Below the pieces are notes generated by a model, which saw only the letters and a program-made list of their open reading frames with translations, had not been told where the DNA came from and ran no database searches. From Beta vulgaris subsp. vulgaris (lineage: Eukaryota; Streptophyta; Magnoliopsida; Caryophyllales; Amaranthaceae), in NCBI RefSeq assembly GCF_026745355.1, contig NC_079203.1, positions 43,868,368 to 43,932,367 on the forward strand: a stretch of 64,000 bases of DNA. The letters run 5' to 3'. The position numbers and the translations under genes are program-made. Of this stretch, positions 56,601-64,000 are shown piece after piece. The stretch's first letter is position 1. Every line of letters starts with the position of its first letter.

Positions 56601-59600
56601 TAGTGGGTAGTCTACCCAGTGTGTAGATGTATCAATCTCCATTCTGCACTGCCTAAGAACCACCCACTGCCTAAGAACCACCCACGAGAAACATAGAGCC
56701 TAGAGGATGCTCTCTTAGAATTTCGAGCTACTTGGACCAGCACTTTTTAGCATGTTTCTTTTGAAACATTGATAATTTAGTTTGGTATATGACGTCCTAT
56801 CTTAATGCTCCTAAAATGGATATTACTCTTTGTGTATCGTTACTTGAAGTAGACGGAAGTGGCTTCAAGTCATTGTATAGTGTGCTACCCTATTCTGGTG
56901 TTTTGAAGAAATGGTTCATGCTCAATTTCATGAAATGAATGAATATGGCCAATCTTTTATAGTTGAGTTGTGAGGCTATAAGGAGGTGTAGGTAGTGGGG
57001 GACGGGAACATGGCCTACCAATAAGTTCTCATCAAGTTCATTTTATAATTTGATATTTATGTCTAAGGACATTTTGCATCCTGTGTCTATTAAAAACCAT
57101 CAGTTCTGAAACTTGCTTGGCCTCAACGTAAGAAGGAGGTTCTGAAACTTGCTGACATAATAGTCTTGTGCCGAGTATTCACTTTCCAATTTGCTCCAAG
57201 TACTTGGTGGGAATATTAACATTTTTTTGCTAATCTTTTGTCCAGGCTGATGTTTGTCATGCTTACCAAGTTTTGAAGAAAGGCGGTCTGAAAGATGAAA
57301 ATATCATTGTTTTCATGTACGATGACATTGCTTATCACGAAGAGAATCCAAGACCAGGTGTCATCATCAATAGCCCCTATGGAGGTGATGTTTACGCAGG
57401 GGTTCCCAAGGTTTTTCTGAATCCACACTTTTATGGCTTGCTGATAGATTTTGCATCATTTTTTCCCTCTGATTTGTTTGATATGATGTGGCAGGATTAC
57501 ACCGGGAATAATGTGACTGTCCACAACTTTTTTGCTGCTTTACTTGGAGACAGAGAAGCTATTACTGGTGGGAGTGGAAAGGTGGTGGATAGCGGCCCTA
57601 ATGATCATATATTCATCTATTACTCAGACCACGGTGGTGCTGGTGTACTCGGTTAGAATTTTGAGCTTCATAGCTCGTTTACGAATCATGTTTTTTTTAA
57701 AAGAGTTTAAGTGATTATATCTGCTTGCTTGTCTCGTGATTCTCATAAGAAAGTTGTTTGTTGTACTTTAACATCTCTTAATTGTTGATTTTTTTGATAT
57801 TAATGAAGGACAACAGCAATTTCTTATGGTCATTATTGTGTGGCAATGCAATTTGAGGTTTTAATACCATAAAGCTGCTTTGAGCCCAACTTTGTTGGTT
57901 TTTTTACTCTTCCAGTTGCTCATGTAACACTCTCGTATTCGCATGCTGGATCTTAGCTTGTATTCCTGAATCTTAGTATATTACCTCTTGTCTAATAAAA
58001 TGCTTTCATGTTGTGCTATCAAATTTCTTATGAAGACCTTCTTCCTATTTCAGCTTGGCAGGTTCTAAATACATGTAACTTGAATTTTGGTTACTCTTCT
58101 TCAGTGCCTTGTCAAGTCTTCTGTTCAAACTTTTCTTTCTGTTAGGCTGTTCAATAGTTAGTTGTTAACTTGGTATACGTGCTAAAAATTTAGATTTTCT
58201 TGGATTCATCTCAAGTACTTGATTAATAAGAGAGCACAAGGACTTCTGAACACCTTAATGTTGTGATGACTTGTTGATTTACATGTGATACCTTTAAAGA
58301 CAAACTAGGTCCTAGATTTATTGTGTTTAGGTTCACTTTTGATTGTTTATTTAATGACAGTGATGACTGTTCTCCAATGTGCTCTAGTGAAATCTTATAT
58401 TCTTCTTGTAAAAATGGCTTTTAATTCTTTGTGCGTTGCTCAGGTATGCCTACTGTTCCATTCCTCTATGCTGATGCGTTGATGAATACATTAAAGAGAA
58501 AGCATGCTTCTCAAACATATAAGAGCTTGGTGAGATCCTCGCCCTGCTTTAAAACAAATTGGTTTTCCTGTGTGTAGCAACCTCTATTTTATACTTGTCA
58601 TAGGTTGATGTCAAGCTTCTTTCATTTCACCCTTATTGTAGATCTTATTTGGGTTCTGATTAGTTTTGAATCTCCACAATGTCAGGTATTTTATGTTGAA
58701 GCCTGTGAATCTGGGAGCATCTTTGAGGGTCTTCTTCCTGAAGGGCTTAATATCTATGCTACCACTGCTTCCAATGCTGTAGAAAGTAGTTGGGGGACCT
58801 ATTGTCCTGGGGATTATCCTGGGCCTCCTCCAGAGTATGAAACGTGTCTGGGTGATTTGTATAGTGCAGCTTGGATGGAAGACAGGTATCATTTATACCT
58901 GTATATTCGATACAAAAGAATGCATTATTTTCTTAGTGTAGTTTTTACTCACCACATAATGATAGTTTTCTTTGCTTCCCTGGCCCCTTAATCTTTGGGT
59001 TTCTGGACTGTGGTCGTAGGGATGGCGTTGTGCTGATTAAGATGGTACAATCTAATCAAGCACGAAACTCATCCTGTTTGGAAAGTTTGCAGGTGTAACA
59101 ATGTCTATAGGTTTTGATTTACAAAAGTGACAATCAGACTTAGTCATCAATTTGGGACATTAATGAGAAAACAGGTTTCGATTGAAAAACAAATACTCCC
59201 TCCGTCCTCGATTAATTGTCCTGTTAGTTTTGGGTTCATCCATCAAGACTAAAGAGTGGGGGATTATAGGTTGTTTGGGTATACAGAGAAAAAATAAAAA
59301 TTAAAAATAATAAAGTAAGAGAGAGTTAGTAGAAGGCTCCACATCACATGAGTATGAAGAGAGTGTGTGAGAGAACGATAGTTAATGGAGGGACTTGCAT
59401 CACATGTGTATAGTGGGTGTGGTGGGGTAAATTTTCTCTTTAAAGTAAGAGGATAATTTTTTAAAGGACTAACCAAAGTAGTATACAAGACAATTAATTA
59501 AGGACGGGGGTCTACAAAAGAAGGGAAAGACAATATAATAGTTTTTAGTTTAGCGGTTATTTCACCAAATACTCCTGAAAAAAATATTTATTCATCAAAT

Positions 59601-62600
59601 ACCCCAACTTTTTTCAAAATTCACCAGATACTCCTAATTTTTTAAAAAATTCACCAGATACCCGAAATTTTATAAAAAATGACAAATAATGCCCTTAATG
59701 ACTAAAAGCGGTTAACTCTGTTAATCATTAGCGTTAATTAATCCTAATTAACTCTAATTAACTTAAAAATCCTAAAAACCTAACTAACCCCTAACCCCCC
59801 TCTCTCTCCCCTAACCCACCACCCCCAACAACCTTATCCCCACCTGCCCCCCCTCTCCCTCCACCACCCCCGCAGCCCCCTCCCCTAGCCCGCAGCCGCG
59901 CCCTCCCCCTCTCTCTTCCCCAGCCTGAATCCTCCCCCCACCCTGTCGGAGATCTGTCGTCGATTCGAAGACCACCGCAAGTGAAGAGAGAGGGAGGGAA
60001 TCTTTGTGGCGACGATTCGAAGAGCTCGATTCGTCGTCCACCACCACCGCAAGCAAAGAGAGAGCGGGGTTGCGGGAGAGGGAGTCGCGGAAGAGGGGGT
60101 CGCGAAGGGGGGTCTGGGGTTGGTGGCTGCAGGGGAGGGGTAGGGGTGGGTCTGGTGTGTTGGTGGCTCCGGGGGACAGGTAGGGGGTGGGTTTGGTTTG
60201 TTGGTGGCTGCGGGGGTGGTCTGGTGTGTTGGTGGCTATGGGGGACGGGTAGGGGTGGGTATGGTGTGTTGGTGGCTGCGGGGGAGGGGTAGGGGTGGGT
60301 CTGGTGTTGGTGTATGCGGGGGAGGGGCTGGTGGGTTGGTGTTGGTGGTGGGCTGGGGGTTGGGGGCTGCCGGGGTTGGTGGGCTGGGGGTTGGGGGCTG
60401 GTGGGGCTGGGGTTGTTAAGGGGGTGGGGGGTTGGTGGGTTAGGGGAGAGAGGGTTAGGGTTAGTTAGGGTTAGGATTAGTTAGGGTTAATTAGGTTGAC
60501 TTAGGGTTAATTAGGTTGATTTAGGGCTAATTAGGTTGACTTAGGGCAAACTTGTAAATAAATACTAACGGAGACTAACGTCCATCAACTTTTGGGGTAT
60601 CTGGTGAATTTTTTTGAAAGTTAGGGGTATCTGGTGAATTTTGAAAAAAGCTGGGGTATTTGGTGAATAAATTTTTTTGTCAGGAGTATTTTGTGAAAAA
60701 ACCTTAGTTTATATTATTGATTTTCTAGATACAAAAAGAATCAAATTTTATTATATCCTTGAAGTTTGCACAAAGTGACATGACCCTATGATTGAAAAAG
60801 TTAAAAGTTAGATTTACTGCAAAATAGCATTGACTTTTCATTCACGTTCCTATAAAAAGAATACCACTCCATCCCCTTTCCTTTCCTAACTCTATGGCCA
60901 TGCATAGCAGCCCTTTAGAACTAAGTTCTAATTCATTAACTGAAATCATAATATATAAGAGCCCCTACCTTGGAAGATCTAAGTTGCATATTAGAGAAAA
61001 TTTTGTTTAATCTTGCTTATAGGGATCTATCTAACAAAGTGAGAGGATTACTACCTCCACAAATATCAATGAAAAGTGAGATAGAGGGCATATGAAATGT
61101 TGGGAATGGAGCTCATCAGACAAGACTTGGCTGATTTAGACATTGCCAAGGACATGGTTTTTTTAGGACACTCTTGAATCATTCGCTTTCTTGTAGGAAG
61201 GGGGGGGGGGATGTCTCGTCATCTTTAGTTATAGGATACACACAGTTCTTGTATAGGTAGAGGAAGGCTGAACAAATTTTGGATGGATGGCATGCTATCC
61301 TGCTTTGATTCATGAATGTTGGCTTCCTGCAAGACCATGCTGATACACTTATGCTTACATGGTGATCAGTTGGGGACTGATGGATACATCAAATTATATA
61401 GCACACATATGCATGCACCAGCACACGCTGGTATACCTTTGGAGGTAAGTTGGCAAGGGAGATGACTTACTACCTTTGCAATAGAAGAGATTCGGATGAT
61501 TATAAGAATTTTAAATTTTGCTTCAAAGCCTGTAGGAAATTAGTGCCCCGAGGCAAAGGAAGGCACATTAGCTATGTTGCGGTCTTAATTTTTTATTTAG
61601 TATATTATCAAATGCATTCACTATGCATATTTTCAAATATATACTTCCTCTGGTTCTCAATAGCTGCACACTATTTTATGCAATATTCATATACTAATGT
61701 GTAATAACGGGAAGGGGCACTTTTGGTAATGCACATTAGTTTGTTATGGGTTAGCTTGAGGAATAAGGAACTAAGTTAGTTAGAGGAGAGAGTAGGAAAA
61801 TCCTCTATAAATAGAGGAGAGTAGGGAGAGCGAAGGCATGTTGAAACTTGTGGTGAGAAATTAGTAGTGTTAGCTTGAGAGAGTGCCATTCCTCTCGAAA
61901 AAGTGGCTAGGTTGTAGTCGGTGATTTAATCATCAATTCAATCATATTTTAGCTTGTTTCTCCTTAATCATCTTTCTCACTTCCATAATCTCTATTTTCT
62001 GCCACTAATCTAATGTTTATGGGAGCCATGTATGTTGATTCATTACATAATGTTGACCATATCATTCTACATATGTATGAAAATAAATGTCGTTGTGTAA
62101 TATGTTGCTACATTAGATCTAATGTCTGTTTCTAATAATTAATTCTTTGAACAGTGAGATTCACAACTTGCGGACTGAAACCTTGAAGCATCAATATGAA
62201 CTGGTGAGAACTCTAGAATAGTTCTTTTTGGTGCCAAGAAGTTGAGAATATTATGAGTGTACGATGTACCATATTACCTTTTGCATTTTGTTTCACTATT
62301 TTGAATCTGTCGCAGTAGTTATGAGGCGTTACATCTATAAGCCTTAGTATGGGTAGCAATTACTTATTCTGGTGGTGGGACGTGGGAGATGTTTAAAAGT
62401 GTAATAATATTATTTTGATTATTGCAGGTTAAGATGAGGACATCCAATGGAGGATCTCGTTATGGCTCTCATGTCTTGCAATTTGGTGATAAAGATCTTA
62501 GCAAAGACAAGCTTTATATGTACATGGGTTCAAATCCTGCCAATGAGAATTTCACGTATGTGGATAATAACTCATTGCACCCACCGTCTTCTAAAGCCGT

Positions 62601-64000
62601 TAACCAGCGGGATGCTGATCTTGTCCACTTCTGGGAAAAGGTTCTTGTGCTTTCACATTTCACATCCCTAATTTTTAAATTTATACAAGCTCTTGCATGT
62701 TGAACTGCTCTGTTAATTTTCCACGAGTAAAGAGCATTGATAGCTTAAATCCCTTTTGTCCTTATTTCAAAGGGGAGAGGGGTGGGCTGTCTAGACTCTA
62801 GACATTAAGTGAATTGCAGTATTGTTAAAGTTAGTGAAGGGTTGGGGTGCTAATCTAAATAAGCTGCTCGGGAGCAACTTGTGATCCACTTAGTCAAAAC
62901 TCGACGTGAGGTGACTCATTCGACTCGAGCTAGGGAATTTTAAGCTCGGCGTGCTTTGAGTCGAGTGGAGCACGAGTCAATCATTTTCGAGTTGAGTCGA
63001 ACATAACTCAACTCGTGATCAGTTCACTCGATTAGCACCCTTAATAATAGTTTGGTCAGTATACTCTAGTTCTAGCTTGGTTTGCAATTTGCTACACAAT
63101 TGTGATTTTGTTGTCTTTTTCCCTTTGCTGTAAATACAAAGAAGACAAGAAGCGATTAAACCTAATTGAACTTCTTGTTTTTCTTTAAGCTATTGTCAGT
63201 TGTTACTATATAGATGTGATCTGAAATTAGAACACAGAACAACTGTAATTCACAAAAACTTGAATACTCACTAGTCAGTAGTAAAATACTCAAAAACCAT
63301 GCACCGAAAACGGTGTAGTTATATGAAAAGTAAGAGTATGTACAGAAGAGCACTGATACCATTCAAAGGTGTACACCATCTTGCTAAAGCAGTACTTGAT
63401 AGCTCTTGACATTATATTTGTTATGTTGATATATCGAGTTGAACTGTTCTTTACTTGTGTCTGTTTTCTGTTTGTCACTTTGTCTACAGTTCCGCAAGGC
63501 TCCTGAAGGCTCTCAAAGCAAGATGGAAGCTCAGAAACTGTTTATGGAGGCAATGTCACATAGAATTCACTTAGATCACAGTATTAAACTTGTTGGAAAG
63601 CTTTTGTTTGGAATAGAGAAAGGTCCAGAGATCTTAGAGACTGTTCGGCCTGCTGGGCAACCCCTCGTTGATGACTGGACTTGCCTTAGAACATTGGTAT
63701 GTTCTGAAAATTCCTCTCCAATTTTCGTCATCAAAAGTCTATTTTCCCTTGCTCAAAAATTCTTTCCGTTCTACTTAAATTGTTCAAATTTTCCTTTTCT
63801 TGTTATTCAAAAACATACTCTCTCTGTCCTCACTTAAAATTTTATGTTAGAATTTGGGCACATGTCTTAATATATTCTATTATGGGAGTGGAACTTTTAA
63901 GTAGATGGTGTAAAAGGGGGGATACAAAATTTTACTGAGAGAGAGATGTTAGGGGCCTACTCCACATGGGATATAGAGAGTATGAGAGAGGGGAGTAGGG
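53607..64000 (+). CDS. VPE: Vacuolar processing enzyme (legumain, C13), copy 2, cut by window end
   Basis: Eight exons are present: 53607-53813, 57246-57410, 57495-57651, 58444-58529, 58686-58885, 62155-62203, 62428-62640, 63490-63696. They give 428 codons; the ninth exon, about 60 codons, lies past the window. Exon lengths equal those of copy 1 except exon 1 and exon 7, which are each one codon longer. Catalytic His170 (YSDHGG) and Cys212 (EACESGS) are kept, and the N-terminal signal peptide ([15 protein letters not shown]) is intact, so there is no sign of a pseudogene. Intron 5 is 3.3 kb against 0.4 kb in copy 1 because of three insertions. Position, orientation and structure show a tandem duplication with copy 1. 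Function should be the same vacuolar asparaginyl cleavage; differences in expression cannot be read here. Confidence 0.94.
53992..54492. mobile_element. MULE-like MITE in VPE copy 2 intron 1
   Basis: Ends GAGGAATGATAAACCTCTTT with a perfect reverse complement of at least 27 bases at the right, and a perfect 9-bp duplication, TGCATCCTT, at 53983-53991 and 54493-54501. The interior is an approximately 200-bp tandem duplication (aataaaacactatttatatt near 54030 and 54240). Confidence 0.93.
54812..55433. mobile_element. Possible PIF/Harbinger-like MITE, nested
   Basis: Left end gagcatacacaatgattgat, right end reversed gagtgagcccattaaatgat, with TTA on both sides (54809-54811 and 55434-55436). The ends are only partly complementary, so the call is tentative. 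It contains a Stowaway. Confidence 0.45.
55120..55374. mobile_element. Stowaway-type MITE, innermost of a nest
   Basis: TA, ctctctccgtttttttagat at the left; reversed right end ctccctccgttttttttaga, then TA. Interior phrase aaatatagtcatgtgggatc is shared in part with 42172-42430, so both belong to one family. Confidence 0.9.
55566..57245 (+). other. Remainder of VPE copy 2 intron 1
   Basis: No gene or complete element seen. A lone Stowaway-like right end (ggatggagggagta) occurs at about 55790-55803 with no clear left partner. Acceptor is TTTTGTCCAG^GCTGAT. Confidence 0.5.
59196..59512. mobile_element. Stowaway-type MITE in VPE copy 2 intron 5
   Basis: TA, ctccctccgtcctcgattaa at the left; reversed right end gacccccgtccttaattaat followed by tgtc, then TA. 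The terminal bases at the right are worn. Confidence 0.8.
59555..60703. mobile_element. MULE-like element with GC-rich interior in VPE copy 2 intron 5
   Basis: Left end ggttatttcaccaaatactc, reversed right end ggttttttcacaaaatactc, with similarity over at least 100 bases built from repeats of ttcacca.atac.cc. Near-matching flanks, ttagtttag and ttagtttat, look like a 9-bp duplication, though one base separates the left flank from the ggtt end. The terminal repeats resemble those of 10677-11177 in style. The middle is GC-rich, with ccctcc tracts on one side and a gggtggtggct minisatellite at 60110-60420. Confidence 0.75.
60110..60420 (+). repeat. G-rich minisatellite inside the MULE
   Basis: Irregular copies of a unit like ggggtgggtctggtgtgttg followed by gtggctgcggggg, about 38-60 bases apart. 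Open frames through it are low-complexity artefacts. Confidence 0.8.
61700..62010 (+). mobile_element. Probable solo LTR in VPE copy 2 intron 5
   Basis: Starts TGTAATAACGGGAAGGGGC and has a clear TATA-like ctataaataga at about 61804-61815 followed by a purine-rich leader, the layout of an LTR promoter. TAATG at 61695-61699 recurs at 62011-62015, a possible 5-bp duplication, but the right end does not finish in the usual CA. No internal retrotransposon sequence follows, so it would be a solo LTR, in the same direction as the gene. Confidence 0.5.
62641..63489 (+). other. VPE copy 2 intron 7
   Basis: Longer than the matching 101-bp intron of copy 1. 62860-63040 has inverted ctcg/cgag phrases (agctcggcgtgctttgagtc, cactcgattagcaccctta), possibly a worn hAT-like or other MITE, not defined further. 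Confidence 0.55.
63818..64000. mobile_element. Stowaway-type MITE, left part only
   Basis: TA, ctctctctgtcctcacttaa, then DNA typical of these elements; the right end is beyond the window. It would lie in intron 8 of VPE copy 2. Confidence 0.6.

Noticed and set aside
56460..56660. Repeat of tctacccagt near 56510 and 56608 as a transposon end
   Set aside because: Only a ten-base direct repeat is shared, with no inverted ends or duplication pattern.
59811..60420. Glycine/arginine-rich open frames on both strands
   Set aside because: They come from the G-rich minisatellite and C-rich tracts of the MULE-like element; no conserved domain.
60430..60545. Telomere-like ttagggttag phrases
   Set aside because: They are irregular and mixed with ttaattagg and tgactta; plant telomeres are uniform TTTAGGG arrays. 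This is the inner edge of the MULE-like element's terminal repeat, whose other arm has the complement (cctaattaac).

Overview
This is nuclear DNA from a flowering plant, most likely a eudicot. It is AT-rich, its protein genes have GT-AG introns at family-typical positions, and it is full of plant transposons (Stowaway-type MITEs, MULEs, hAT, CACTA, TRIM, SINE, LINE and a Tat-type Ty3/gypsy element). The MITE interiors resemble repeats I recall from Amaranthaceae and other Caryophyllales, but I cannot name the species from the sequence alone.

Four host genes are supported. (1) A two-exon cysteine-rich repeat secretory protein with two DUF26 domains lies on the minus strand at 7042-9256. (2) A four-exon wall-associated receptor-like kinase lies on the plus strand at 14497-20608; splicing at the sites I read gives a 730-residue open protein. 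(3) A complete nine-exon vacuolar processing enzyme (legumain, peptidase family C13) lies at 42840-49979 and gives 486 residues. (4) A second copy of that enzyme, in direct tandem, starts at 53607; eight exons are in the window and the last lies beyond its end. The two peptidases share exon structure, and their introns differ mainly by transposon insertions.

Transposons fill most of the rest. 3.8-4.6 kb: MULE-like element with a 9-bp target duplication. 7.6-8.3 kb: composite TRIM inside the DUF26 gene intron. 9.5-13.8 kb: a nest of MULE, Stowaway-like and CACTA elements in a local duplication; the CACTA carries pieces of two host genes (serine hydroxymethyltransferase and an RRM protein). 26.6-37.6 kb: a complete but decayed Tat-lineage Ty3/gypsy element with a 5-bp target duplication, gag-pol in sense, an intron-bearing antisense gene with its own TATA-like signal, and two tandem-repeat arrays. 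37.9-40.2 kb: the front part of an L1-type LINE. 51.6-53.2 kb: an hAT-like element holding a second hAT-like element and a Stowaway. The peptidase introns hold MULE, Stowaway, Tourist-like, SINE and solo-LTR insertions.

The host genes do not form a pathway. DUF26 proteins and WAK kinases act at the cell surface and wall, often in defence; vacuolar processing enzymes mature vacuolar proteins and act in vacuole-triggered cell death. No rRNA, functional tRNA gene, CRISPR array or operon was found. The most unusual items are the antisense spliced gene in the retrotransposon, the protease active-site deletion in the same element, the two-gene Pack-CACTA and the three-LTR TRIM.
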